Shown: positions 35,437 to 43,663 of the stretch, piece after piece | Position numbering within the stretch: position 1 is the first letter of the stretch | Layout of the letters: each line of letters starts with the position of its first letter | DNA from: Actinomadura rayongensis | GTDB lineage: Bacteria; Actinomycetota; Actinomycetes; Streptosporangiales; Streptosporangiaceae | NCBI RefSeq assembly: GCF_009831215.1 | Contig: NZ_WUTW01000001.1 | Coordinates: forward strand, 1-64,000 | DNA length: 64,000 nt | Reading direction: 5' to 3' | Program-made: the position numbers and the translations under genes | The notes under the pieces: model-generated | Seen by the model: the letters and a program-made list of their open reading frames with translations, nothing else | What the model was told of the DNA's origin: nothing | Database searches by the model: none

Positions 35437-35579
35437 CGAGCGTAGCCGGGAGCGGGCGGGGCGAATCTCAGATCACCCACCGGAAGGGATTCATTCCGGG
35501 CAGGATGAGCATAGGCTTTCGACGAAGCCATGATCCGCTACCCGCGGCCCTCCGGCCGCGAACCTCTGGCGAGGGAGCC

Positions 35580-36464
35580 TTGACTCCGCAGCACGACGGC
35601 CCGGCGGCGCCGGTCCTCCGCGTCCCGGACGCTCCGATCACGCTGTCCACGGCGTCGGTCTACCCGGAGAAGGCGCCGAGCGCGTTCGAGATCGCGGCGC
35701 TGCTCGGCTACGACGGCGTCGAGGTGATGGTCTCGACGGACGCCTCGTCCCAGGACCTCACCGTGCTGCGCCGCCTGTCGGACTACCACGGCGTGCCGAT
35801 CCGGTCGATCCACGCGCCCTGCCTGCTGCTCACGCAGCGTGTGTGGGGGCGGGACCCGTGGGGCAAGCTCGTCCGGTCCAAGGAGGCCGCCGAGGAGCTG
35901 GGCGCGGACGTCGTCGTGGTCCATCCGCCGTTCCGCTGGCAGCGCGAGTACGCCCGCGAGTTCGTGCAGGGCCTCGCCCGGATGCAGGACGAGACGGACG
36001 TCAAGTTCTGCGTGGAGAACATGTTCCCGCTGAAGGCCCGCGAGCGCGAGGCCGGGATGTACCTGCCGGACTGGAACCCCGTCGACCAGGACTACCCGTA
36101 CGTCACGCTGGACCTGTCGCACACGGCGGTGTCCGGGTCGGACGCGATGGACATGGCCGACCGCCTCAGCGACCGGCTCCGCCACATCCACCTTGCGGAC
36201 GGCGTCGGGCTGCCGAACAAGGACGAGCACCTGGTCCCCGGGCGCGGGTCCCAGCCGTGCGGGCCGATGCTGGAACGGCTGGCCGAGGGCGCGTTCGACG
36301 GCCACATCGTGCTGGAGGTGAACACCCGGCGCGCGTCGTCGCGGGAGCAGCGGGTGGACGACCTCGCCGAGGCGCTGGCGTTCGCGCGGCTGCACCTGGC
36401 GGCGGCCGGACGCGTCTGGGAGGTCTCGCCGGGCGGTGAGATCACCCGGCGGGACGGCCGGTGA
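35580..36464 (+). CDS. Sugar phosphate isomerase/epimerase family (TIM barrel)
   Basis: 294-residue AP-endonuclease-2-like TIM barrel. Readable strands and metal-ligand positions include [66 protein letters not shown] and GHIVLEVNT, the Glu/Asp/His/Glu pattern of this superfamily. The natural substrate is unknown. The start is uncertain: codon use upstream of 35580 is poor (ATA, CTA, CGA), which argues for the TTG at 35580 over the ATG at 35505. Its stop overlaps the TetR start (GTGA). Confidence 0.82.
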   Translation: MTPQHDGPAAPVLRVPDAPITLSTASVYPEKAPSAFEIAALLGYDGVEVMVSTDASSQDLTVLRRLSDYHGVPIRSIHAPCLLLTQRVWGRDPWGKLVRSKEAAEELGADVVVVHPPFRWQREYAREFVQGLARMQDETDVKFCVENMFPLKAREREAGMYLPDWNPVDQDYPYVTLDLSHTAVSGSDAMDMADRLSDRLRHIHLADGVGLPNKDEHLVPGRGSQPCGPMLERLAEGAFDGHIVLEVNTRRASSREQRVDDLAEALAFARLHLAAAGRVWEVSPGGEITRRDGR

Positions 36465-37042
36465 CCGAGACCGCACGGCGTCCGGGACGGCGTCCCGGCC
36501 CGACCGAGACGCGCGCCGCGATCCTCGCCGCCGCGCGCGACCTGTTCGCCGAGAAGGGCTACGACGGGGCGTCGCTGCGCGGCATCGCCCGCGCGGCGGG
36601 CGTGGACCCGGCCCTGCTGCACCACTTCTTCGGCAGCAAGGAGGGCGTGTTCGTCGCGGCGATGCGGTTCCCGCTGGACCCCGGCGAGCTGGTGCCGCAG
36701 ATCGCCGAGGTGCCGCGCGAGCGCCTCGGGGAGTCGGTGGCGCGGCTGCTGCTCGGCGTCTGGGACGACCCCGAGCGCCGCGCGCCGCTGGTCGCGATGC
36801 TGCGGTCGGCGATGACGAACGAGCGGGTCGCGGCGTCGGTGCGCGAGTTCCTGTCCGCCGAGCTGTTCGGGCCGGTGATGGCGGCGCACGACGTCCCGGC
36901 GCTGCGGCTGGACGCCGCCGCCGCGCAGCTCCTCGGGCTGATGGTGCTGCGGCACGTCCTGTGTCTGGAGCCGCTGGCGTCGGCGGACGCCGACGAACTG
37001 GTCGCCCTGGTCGGCCCGGTCCTCCAGAGCTATTTCGGCTGA
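36461..37042 (+). CDS. TetR-family transcriptional regulator
   Basis: 193-residue repressor. The N-terminal HTH reads [48 protein letters not shown], the standard TetR pattern. The C-terminal domain is hydrophobic and ligand-binding. The GTG start overlaps the isomerase stop by four bases. Forty bases downstream, a perfect 16-bp palindrome covers the start of an ABC exporter operon, so this protein probably represses its neighbour exporter and is released by the transported compound. Confidence 0.92.
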   Translation: MTETARRPGRRPGPTETRAAILAAARDLFAEKGYDGASLRGIARAAGVDPALLHHFFGSKEGVFVAAMRFPLDPGELVPQIAEVPRERLGESVARLLLGVWDDPERRAPLVAMLRSAMTNERVAASVREFLSAELFGPVMAAHDVPALRLDAAAAQLLGLMVLRHVLCLEPLASADADELVALVGPVLQSYFG

Positions 37043-37075
37043 CGGCATTGCGGGCGCCCGGCGCCCGGGCTTAAA

Positions 37076-37091
37076 TTCATCACGTGATGAA
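37076..37091. promoter_or_regulatory. Perfect palindrome over the exporter start: probable TetR operator
   Basis: TTCATCACGTGATGAA is a perfect 16-bp palindrome containing the GTG-ATG start codons of the ABC ATPase gene. A TAAATT hexamer (37072-37077) fits a -10 element and would place transcription start at about 37084, the start codon itself. The site would thus cover -10 and +1, an effective position for TetR repression, and the exporter mRNA may be leaderless. Confidence 0.7.
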
Positions 37092-37800
37092 CTCGGCGGT
37101 GGGCGTGCGGGACCTGCGGGTCGCGCGCGGCGGACGCGACGTGCTGCACGGGCTCTCGTTCGACGTCCCGCGCGGCGCGGTCGTCGGGCTGCTCGGGCCG
37201 AGCGGGTGCGGGAAGACGACGCTGCTGCGGTGCCTGGTCGGCGTGCAGGAGATCCAGGGCGGGACGGTGACCGTCCTCGGCGCGCCCGCCGGGACCCCGG
37301 CGCTGCGGCGGCGCGTCGGGTACGCGACGCAGAGCCCCGCCGTGTACGCCGACCTTTCGGTGGGGGAGAACCTGTCTTACTTCGCGGCGGTCCTCGGCGC
37401 ACCGCACGGTGACGTGGAGCGGGTGCTCGACGCGGTCGGGCTCGGCGACGCCCGAGGTCGGCGCGTGGCGACGCTGTCGGGCGGGCAGCGCGGGCGCGTC
37501 AACCTGGCGGCGGCCCTGCTCGGGTCGCCGGAGCTGCTGGTCCTGGACGAGCCGACCGTCGGGCTCGACCCCGTCCTGCGCCGCGAGCTGTGGGAGCTGT
37601 TCCGCGCGCTGGCGGGCCAGGGGACGACGCTGCTGGTGTCGTCCCACGTCATGGACGAGGCGAGCCGCACCGATCGGCTGCTGTTGATGCGCGAGGGGTC
37701 GTTGCTCGCCGACGCTCCGCCGGACGAGCTGCGCGCCCGCACCGGCGCCGACGACCTGGAGGACGCCTTCCTCCGCCTCATCGCCGAGGAGGACCGATGA
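37084..37800 (+). CDS. ABC transporter ATP-binding protein (DrrA-like exporter)
   Basis: 238-residue ATPase. Walker A GPSGCGKTTL, Q-loop YATQSPAVYADLSVGEN, ABC signature LSGGQRGRVNLAAALL, Walker B LLVLDEPTVGLDP, and switch His in LLVSSHVMDEA are all present. The arrangement and coupled permease are those of ABC-2 type drug or peptide exporters. No ribosome binding site precedes the GTG-ATG start, which lies inside a palindrome; leaderless translation is likely. The stop overlaps the permease start (ATGA). The lanthipeptide synthetase gene lies about 850 bases downstream, so export of that peptide is possible. Confidence 0.93.
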   Translation: MMNSAVGVRDLRVARGGRDVLHGLSFDVPRGAVVGLLGPSGCGKTTLLRCLVGVQEIQGGTVTVLGAPAGTPALRRRVGYATQSPAVYADLSVGENLSYFAAVLGAPHGDVERVLDAVGLGDARGRRVATLSGGQRGRVNLAAALLGSPELLVLDEPTVGLDPVLRRELWELFRALAGQGTTLLVSSHVMDEASRTDRLLLMREGSLLADAPPDELRARTGADDLEDAFLRLIAEEDR

Positions 37801-38531
37801 GCGTCACCGTGACCCTCGCGACGACGCGGCGGATCCTCGCCCAGCTCCGCCACGACCCGCGGACGATCGTCCTGCTGGTCGGCGTGCCGACGCTGCTGAT
37901 GGTCCTGCTGCGGTACGTGTTCGACGAGCCCCGGACGTTCGACCGCGTCGGGCCGCTGCTGCTCGGCGTCTTCCCCTTCGTGATCATGTTCGTGGTCGCG
38001 AGCGTCGGGACGCTGCGCGAGCGCACCGGCGGCACGCTCGAACGGCTCATGACGATGCCGCTCGGCCGGCTGGACCTGCTGCTCGGCTACGCGCTGGCGT
38101 TCGGGCTGCTCGCGCTGGCGCAGGTCGCGGCCGTCCTCGCGGTGTCGCTGACCTGGCTGGACCTCGGGCTGCGCGGGCCGGACGCGGCGCTGGTGCTCGT
38201 CGCCGTCCTGGACGCGCTGCTCGGCATGGCGCTCGGGCTGTTCGCGAGCGCGTTCGCGCGGACGGAGTTCCAGGCCGTCCAGTTCCTGCCCGCGTTCGTC
38301 CTGCCGCAGTTCCTGCTGTGCGGGCTGATCGTGCCGCGCGGCCGGATGGCGCCGTGGCTGGAGGCGGTCTCGGACGTCCTGCCGCTCTCCTACGCGGTGG
38401 ACGCGATGCAACGCGTCAGCACCGAGCCGGGGTTCTCGGGCCTGCTGCTGCGGGACGTGCTGGTCGTCGGGGGATGCGCGCTGCTGGCGCTCGTGCTCGG
38501 CGCCGCGACGCTGCGCCGCCGCACCGGCTAG
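37797..38531 (+). CDS. ABC-2 type transporter permease
   Basis: 244-residue ABC-2 membrane protein with six predicted helices (TIVLLVGVPTLLMVLLRYVF, LLLGVFPFVIMFVVASVG, then LLGYALAFGLLALAQVAAV and three more) and the conserved RERTGGTLERLMTMPL coupling loop. It forms the exporter with the preceding ATPase, by ATGA translational coupling. The stop codon overlaps that of the convergent HxlR gene (CTAG). Confidence 0.93.
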   Translation: MSVTVTLATTRRILAQLRHDPRTIVLLVGVPTLLMVLLRYVFDEPRTFDRVGPLLLGVFPFVIMFVVASVGTLRERTGGTLERLMTMPLGRLDLLLGYALAFGLLALAQVAAVLAVSLTWLDLGLRGPDAALVLVAVLDALLGMALGLFASAFARTEFQAVQFLPAFVLPQFLLCGLIVPRGRMAPWLEAVSDVLPLSYAVDAMQRVSTEPGFSGLLLRDVLVVGGCALLALVLGAATLRRRTG

Positions 38532-39178
38532 CGGCGGGGCGGCCCGAATAATCGCGCCAGGAGTTCTAACGCGGCCTCGTCGCCGCTCGCGGTGACGCGG
38601 CCGGTGCTGAGGGCGCGGCGGAGGGTCAGGCCGCCCGCCGCCAGGTCGGCGAGGACGCCGGCCGACGTCGTGAGCGTCGCGTCCGGGTCCGCGGCCGGGC
38701 CGTCCGCCACCGTGACCGCCCCGCCCTGGACGCGGGCGTGGACGATCTCGTCGCCCGTCCGGAACTCGTAGACGGCGCGGTCGCCCGCCGCCGCGTCCGG
38801 GTCGAAGCAGGCCCGCAGCGCGAGCGCCGCCCACGCCGCGCGGGCCGTCTCGCCGGCGCGGCGGCCGTCCATCGCCCGGCGCAGCCCCCAGTCGGCGAGG
38901 GCGAGCACGACGGGCTCCAGCTCGCGTCCGGCTCCGGTCAGCGCGTAGGCGGGGACGCGCGGCGGCAGGACGGTCCGCTCCACGATCCCGGCGCGGCCGA
39001 GATGCTTGAGGCGCGCCGACAGCAGGCCCGTGCCCAGGCCGCGCAGCGCGGCCTGGAGGTCGCCGAAGCGCTTGGGGCCGGTCAGCAGCTCGCGCACGAG
39101 CAGCAGCGTCCAGCGCTCGCCGACCAGGTCGAGCGCGCGGGCCGCCGGGCAGTACTGGCCGTAGGACCGGGGTTCCAC
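38528..39178 (-). CDS. HxlR-family transcriptional regulator with C-terminal SCP2-like domain
   Basis: 216-residue protein. The N-terminal HxlR winged helix reads YCPAARALDLVGERWTLLLVRELLTGPKRFGDLQAALRGLGTGLLSARLKHL, including the cysteine often used for aldehyde or redox sensing. The C-terminal part (about 115-216), with RAVYEFRTGDEIVHARVQGG and LTTSAGVLADLAAGG, looks like a sterol-carrier-protein-2-type lipid-binding domain. The GTG at 39178 has GGAGG 6 bases upstream. It diverges from the lanthipeptide synthetase across a 208-base AT-rich gap, so it is a candidate regulator of that cluster. Confidence 0.87.
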   Translation of the reverse strand: MEPRSYGQYCPAARALDLVGERWTLLLVRELLTGPKRFGDLQAALRGLGTGLLSARLKHLGRAGIVERTVLPPRVPAYALTGAGRELEPVVLALADWGLRRAMDGRRAGETARAAWAALALRACFDPDAAAGDRAVYEFRTGDEIVHARVQGGAVTVADGPAADPDATLTTSAGVLADLAAGGLTLRRALSTGRVTASGDEAALELLARLFGPPRR

Positions 39179-39311
39179 GCCGCACCTCCGTGACGTCGGT
39201 TTATTTCCAGCTATCGAAGTAGATGCTTCATTTTCCCGACACTTACCTCCAAGGGGATAACAGTATGACTTCGGCGCGTCACTTATTGTCCATAAATCCT
39301 GCGACGTACCC

Positions 39312-39341
39312 TTGACTCGTGACAAATGGGGGTTGTAGCGT
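39312..39341 (+). promoter_or_regulatory. Probable sigma-70-type promoter of the lanthipeptide operon
   Basis: TTGACT (39312-39317) and TAGCGT (39336-39341) are separated by 18 bases, close to the actinobacterial consensus, and lie 46 bases upstream of the LanKC start. The surrounding 39190-39360 region is clearly lower in GC than the genes on either side. Confidence 0.6.
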
Positions 39342-39386
39342 TACGGCACGTAATCAAGCGTCGGTCGGAACCTTCTGGGGGCGGAT

Positions 39387-42185
39387 GTGGACAAGAGATA
39401 TGAGGTCTTCTGTCTGGCGGATCCGCTCTTCTACGACGCCGTCGACCGGCGCGACGCGGTGATGGGCGACGAGGCGCGCTTCCCGACCGCGCGTCGGCCC
39501 GTCCCGGACGGCTGGCGCGAGCGCCGCTCGTCCGGCTGGCGGAACTTATGGCCCGACGGCGTCGCCTTACCCGCGGCCGGGTGGAAGATCCACATTTCCG
39601 CGTGCCCGGCCAATGCCGACCGCATCGCCGCCGTGACCTGGGACTATTGCGTTCCGCGCGGCCTCGCGTTCAAATTCGTGGAGAGCCGCGCCGCGCTCTT
39701 CCTGCGCAACTCCAAATACGCCGACCGCTCGTCCAGCGGAAAGTTCGCCACCCTCTACCCGCGTGACGAGGACGAGCTGCGCCGCGTCCTGCACGACCTC
39801 GACGCCGCGCTGGCGGGCGAGGCCGGGCCGCGCATCCTCAGCGACCTGCGCTGGGAGAAGGGGCCGCTGCACGTCCGGTACGGGGCGTTCGCCGAGCGGT
39901 ACTGCCTGGACGCGTCCGGCGAGCGGGTCCTCGCCCTGCCCGACGACCAGGGCCGGCTCGTCCCCGACCCGCGCACGCCCGCCTTCCGCGTCCCGTCCTG
40001 GGTGACGCTGCCGGGCTTCCTCGCCGCCCAGCGCGCCACCGACCCCAAGCCCCCGCACTGGCACTACGCGGTCGAGAAGGCGCTGCACTTCTCCAACGGC
40101 GGCGGCGTCTACCTCGGGCGCGACACCCGGACCGGCGAGCGCGTCGTGCTGAAGGAGGCCCGTCCGTACGCGGGCCTGGCCGCCGACGGCAGCGACGCGG
40201 TCGCCCGGCTGGAGCGCGAACGCGACGCGCTGGACCGGCTGGACGGCCTCGGCGTCGCCCCCCGCGTCCGCGACTGGATCCTCTGGGGCGACCACCGCTT
40301 CCTCGTGATGGACTTCGTCACCGGGGACGCCCTCAACGCGCTCTACGCCCGGCGGCACCCGCTGATGGGGCCCGACCCGAAGCCCGACGACGTCGCCGCG
40401 TACACCCGGTGGGCGCTGGACGTCCACGCGTCCGTCGCCGCCGCCGTCGCCGCCGTCCACGAGCGCGGGATCGTGTTCAACGACCTGCACCTGTTCAACA
40501 TCATGGTCCGGCCGGACGACCGCTCGGTCGCCCTCATCGACTTCGAGGCCGCCACGCCCGTCGACGCCCCGCGCTCGGCGCGCGCGGTCGCCAATCCCGG
40601 CTTCGTCGCCCCCGCCGACCGCACCGGCCCGGACGTGGACCGTTACGCGCTGGCCTGCGTCGCGCTCGCGCTGTTCCTGCCGATCACGACCGTGCTCAGC
40701 CTGGACCGGCGCAAGGCGGGCGGGCTCGCCGACGCGATCGCCGCGCAGTTCCCGGACGTCCCGGCCGCCTTCCTGGACGCCGCCGTCGCCGAGATCCACC
40801 GCGGCCTCCCCGACGTCCCGCCCGGCGGCGCGTTACCGGCGGCCCCCGGCGCCGCGTCCGGCGCGGCCCCGTCCGGCGCGGTCGCCTCCGGCGCGGCTCC
40901 GTCCGGCGCGGTCGCGCCCGGCGGGGCGTTACCCGGGGGCGCGTTACCCGGCGGATTACCCGGCCCCGACCCCTCGACCGAAACCTCCCGTCCCGGCCGC
41001 TCGCTCTGGGACGGCGACCAGGCCCTCCACGACGGCGAGCACGCGACCCGGACGCTCGGCGCGGCGATCCGCGCGGCGGCCACCCCCGGCCGCGACGACC
41101 GGCTCGTCCCCGGCGACATCGCCCAGTTCAACCCCGGCGGCGGCCTCGGCCTCGCCCACGGCGCCGCCGGCGTTCTCTACGCGCTTCACGCCACCGGCCA
41201 CGACCGGTGGGACGAAGGCGAGCGCTGGCTCCTCGACCACTCCGCCGCCCCGCCGCGCGGCAGCGCCGCCGGGCTCTACGACGGGCTCGCGGGCGTCGCC
41301 TACGTCCTCGACCTGCTCGGCCACCGGCAGGCCGCCGTGGACCTCGCCGACCTGATCCTGCGGGAGCAGTGGCTCGACCTCGGCCCGAGCCTGCACGACG
41401 GGCTCGCCGGCATCGGCCTCGTCCTGGACCACCTCGGCGCGACCACCGGCGACCCCGCCTTCGCGGACGCGGCCCTCGCGGCAGCGCAGCGCGTCGCGGA
41501 CCGCCTCGCCGCGCCGCTCGCCGACGCGGGACTGATGCGCGGCGCGTCCGGCGCGGCCCTGCTCGCCGTCCGGCTGCACGAGCGCACCGGCGACCCCGCC
41601 CTGCTCGACCTGGCCGAACGGGCGCTGCGCCTCGACCTGGAACGGTGCGTCACCGACGACGGCGGCGTGCTGCTCGTCAAGGAGCCCCACCGGACCATGC
41701 CGTACGTGGGCGCGGGCAGCGTCGGGATCGCGATGGTCCTGGACGACTACCTCGTCCACCGGCCCGACCCCGTGCTCGCCGCCGCCCGCGACGCCGCGCA
41801 CGGCGCCGCCACCTCCCGCTTCTACGCCCAACCCGGCCTGTTGCGCGGCCGGGCCGGGATGCTCCTGCACCTGGCGCGGACGGCGTCCCCCGCCGTCCGG
41901 CCCGGCGACCTGGAGACCCAGATCGACGCCCTGACCTGGCACGCCCTGCCCTACGCCGGGCACGTCGCCTTCCCCGGCGAGCAGCTCATGCGGCTGTCGA
42001 TGGACCTCGCCACCGGCACCGCGGGCTGTCTGCTCGCCCTCCACGCGGCGCACCACGCAACCCAGCCCGGGACGGCCCACCTGCCGTTCCTGCCGCCGCT
42101 CTCCGCCCCTCGCCGTTCCGACGTCCCGACACCCGCCCGGGTGCCGGGAGGAGCCCGCTCCGGCGGGCACGACCGAAAAGGATGA
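39387..42185 (+). CDS. lanKC: Class III lanthipeptide synthetase LanKC
   Basis: 932-residue trifunctional enzyme that phosphorylates Ser, eliminates to dehydroalanine and cyclises onto Cys. An N-terminal lyase domain (1-200) is followed by a Ser/Thr kinase domain (about 229-470) with VVLKEARPY (ATP lysine), VFNDLHLFNIMV (catalytic loop) and LIDFEAA (metal Asp). A repetitive Ala/Pro/Gly linker (about 475-530) leads to a LanC-like cyclase (about 530-915) with LYDGLAGVAYVLD and LHDGLAGIGLVLD repeats. The Cys and His zinc ligands of class I/II cyclases are not seen, as expected for class III. The GTG start follows GGGGG. The precursor gene begins three bases after its stop. Confidence 0.95.
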   Translation: MDKRYEVFCLADPLFYDAVDRRDAVMGDEARFPTARRPVPDGWRERRSSGWRNLWPDGVALPAAGWKIHISACPANADRIAAVTWDYCVPRGLAFKFVESRAALFLRNSKYADRSSSGKFATLYPRDEDELRRVLHDLDAALAGEAGPRILSDLRWEKGPLHVRYGAFAERYCLDASGERVLALPDDQGRLVPDPRTPAFRVPSWVTLPGFLAAQRATDPKPPHWHYAVEKALHFSNGGGVYLGRDTRTGERVVLKEARPYAGLAADGSDAVARLERERDALDRLDGLGVAPRVRDWILWGDHRFLVMDFVTGDALNALYARRHPLMGPDPKPDDVAAYTRWALDVHASVAAAVAAVHERGIVFNDLHLFNIMVRPDDRSVALIDFEAATPVDAPRSARAVANPGFVAPADRTGPDVDRYALACVALALFLPITTVLSLDRRKAGGLADAIAAQFPDVPAAFLDAAVAEIHRGLPDVPPGGALPAAPGAASGAAPSGAVASGAAPSGAVAPGGALPGGALPGGLPGPDPSTETSRPGRSLWDGDQALHDGEHATRTLGAAIRAAATPGRDDRLVPGDIAQFNPGGGLGLAHGAAGVLYALHATGHDRWDEGERWLLDHSAAPPRGSAAGLYDGLAGVAYVLDLLGHRQAAVDLADLILREQWLDLGPSLHDGLAGIGLVLDHLGATTGDPAFADAALAAAQRVADRLAAPLADAGLMRGASGAALLAVRLHERTGDPALLDLAERALRLDLERCVTDDGGVLLVKEPHRTMPYVGAGSVGIAMVLDDYLVHRPDPVLAAARDAAHGAATSRFYAQPGLLRGRAGMLLHLARTASPAVRPGDLETQIDALTWHALPYAGHVAFPGEQLMRLSMDLATGTAGCLLALHAAHHATQPGTAHLPFLPPLSAPRRSDVPTPARVPGGARSGGHDRKG

Positions 42186-42187
42186 AC

Positions 42188-42313
42188 ATGGAGAACAACG
42201 GCCTGCTCGAGCTCCAGACCGCCGAGGTGGAGAACAGCAGCGGCGGCGGCGAGATCAGCTACATCAGCCTGCTGCTCTGCTTCAGCTACGCGAGCGTCTT
42301 CCTCTGCCTCTGA
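42188..42313 (+). CDS. lanA: Class III lanthipeptide precursor (SapB/labionin type)
   Basis: 41-residue peptide. The leader contains LLELQ (residues 6-10), matching the LLDLQ recognition motif that class III synthetases bind. The core holds two consecutive SxxSxxxC motifs, SYISLLLC (residues 24-31) and SYASVFLC (33-40), ending in Leu. Each motif can become a labionin (or lanthionine plus dehydroalanine) ring, giving a two-ring, very hydrophobic product like SapB/AmfS. An AAAAGG lies 6 bases before the ATG at 42188; an ATG at 42182 overlapping the lanKC stop is the alternative. No leader protease gene is adjacent. The core sequence is not one I recognise from described lanthipeptides. Confidence 0.93.
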   Translation: MENNGLLELQTAEVENSSGGGEISYISLLLCFSYASVFLCL

Positions 42314-42361
42314 CGGAGATAGGCGCGGGGAGCCGTCCCGTTCCCCACTACCCCTGAAGCC

Positions 42362-42404
42362 TGAGACGTCGGAGCCGTGCCGCCTGTGCGGCTCCGGCGT
42401 CTCA
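42362..42404 (+). terminator. Terminator of the lanthipeptide operon
   Basis: A 16-bp stem with one T.G wobble (TGAGACGTCGGAGCCG and CGGCTCCGGCGTCTCA) and an 11-base loop lies 49 bases after the precursor stop. The operon therefore seems to consist of lanKC and the precursor only. Confidence 0.75.
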
Positions 42405-42486
42405 CGCTGTCCGGAGCGGGACATCCCACGTCAGATCGGGTCGAGTGCCGGATCTGTCGTCCTTCGTGCTGATAATCTCCGGCGCC

Positions 42487-43596
42487 ATGACCACTCCTCC
42501 GCCGCCCGGCCCCGAGCCCGTCCCGTCCGAGGCGGCGAAGGAGGGGCTGGACGCCGTCCTGCCCGGCGACGACGGCCCGCGTCCGCGCAAGCGCCGCTGG
42601 CCGCGCGTCCTCATCGGCGTCGGCGTGTTCTTCGTGATCGTCGTGCTGGGCCTCGCCGGGCTGGTGTGGCAGCGCGAGAGCGCCTACAACGGCAACATCG
42701 ACCGGCTGCACGGCGTCATGCCGAACAACGCGAACCGGCCCGGGCCGAGCGCGGTCGGCACCGAGAACTGGCTGCTCGTCGGGTCCGACACGCGCGCGAA
42801 GGCCGGGACGACCGGCGCCGGCGGGACGATCTGGAAGACCGGCCAGCAGCGCTCGGACACGATCATGCTGCTGCACCTGCCCGCCGACCGGAAGAAGGCG
42901 TACGTCGTCTCCTTCCCGCGCGACTCGTGGGTGGACGTCCCCGGCTACGGCGACCAGAAGATCAACGCGGCGTTCTCCTACGGCGGGCCGCCGCTGCTCA
43001 TCGAGACCGTCGAGCACCTGACCGGCATCCGCGTCGACCACTTCGGCGCGATCGACTTCAACGGCTTCAAGTCGATGACCGACGCGCTCGGCGGCGTCAC
43101 CGTGAACGTGCGGAACGACGTCTACGACCCCAAGCGGCACGTCGAGTGGTCCGCCGGGAAGCACAAGCTGGACGGCGAGCAGGCGCTGACGTTCGTCCGG
43201 CAGCGCTACAACCTCCCGAACGGCGACTTCGACCGGATCAAGCGCCAGCAGGCGTTCCTCGGCGCGCTCGCCAAGAAGGCCGCCGACGGCGGGACGATCA
43301 CCAACCCGCTCAAGCTCGACCGCTTCCTGTCGGCGTTCACCAAGTCGATCAGCGTGGACGACAAGGTCGGCGCGGGCAAGCTCCGGTCCCTGGCCCTCAG
43401 CCTGCGCGGGATCCGGGCGTCGGACATCACGTTCCTGACCGTCCCGAACAAGGGCAGCGCGGCGCGGGGCAAGCAGAGCGTGGTGCTCCTCGACCGCAAG
43501 CGGTCCGGGACGCTGTTCACGGCGATCAAGACGGCCGACATGGCGAACTACGTCCGGACGTACGGTGGCGGGAACAGCGTCGGCACGGTTTCGTGA
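42487..43596 (+). CDS. LytR-CpsA-Psr (LCP) family protein
   Basis: 369-residue membrane-anchored phosphotransferase that attaches polymers such as teichoic acids or arabinogalactan to peptidoglycan. A cytoplasmic Pro-rich N terminus and a KRRW stop-transfer precede one helix (about 41-61). The LCP domain (about 90-250) shows WLLVGSDTRA, the arginine-rich QRSDTIMLLHL, SFPRDSWVDVPGYG, KINAAFSYGG and LDGEQALTFVRQR. The ATG at 42487 is chosen, and a GTG at 42445 in frame is possible. It is preceded by the lanthipeptide terminator, so it is not clearly part of that operon. Confidence 0.92.
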   Translation: MTTPPPPGPEPVPSEAAKEGLDAVLPGDDGPRPRKRRWPRVLIGVGVFFVIVVLGLAGLVWQRESAYNGNIDRLHGVMPNNANRPGPSAVGTENWLLVGSDTRAKAGTTGAGGTIWKTGQQRSDTIMLLHLPADRKKAYVVSFPRDSWVDVPGYGDQKINAAFSYGGPPLLIETVEHLTGIRVDHFGAIDFNGFKSMTDALGGVTVNVRNDVYDPKRHVEWSAGKHKLDGEQALTFVRQRYNLPNGDFDRIKRQQAFLGALAKKAADGGTITNPLKLDRFLSAFTKSISVDDKVGAGKLRSLALSLRGIRASDITFLTVPNKGSAARGKQSVVLLDRKRSGTLFTAIKTADMANYVRTYGGGNSVGTVS

Positions 43597-43663
43597 TCTC
43601 TCGCTCCGTCCGGGTATGCCGGGGGAGAAGGCCGGACGGGTCCGGCCGACAGGGGGAGGGGCC

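Noticed and set aside
39385..39387. ATG overlapping the LanKC start codon
   Set aside because: It is in a different frame; the LanKC frame begins with the GTG at 39387.
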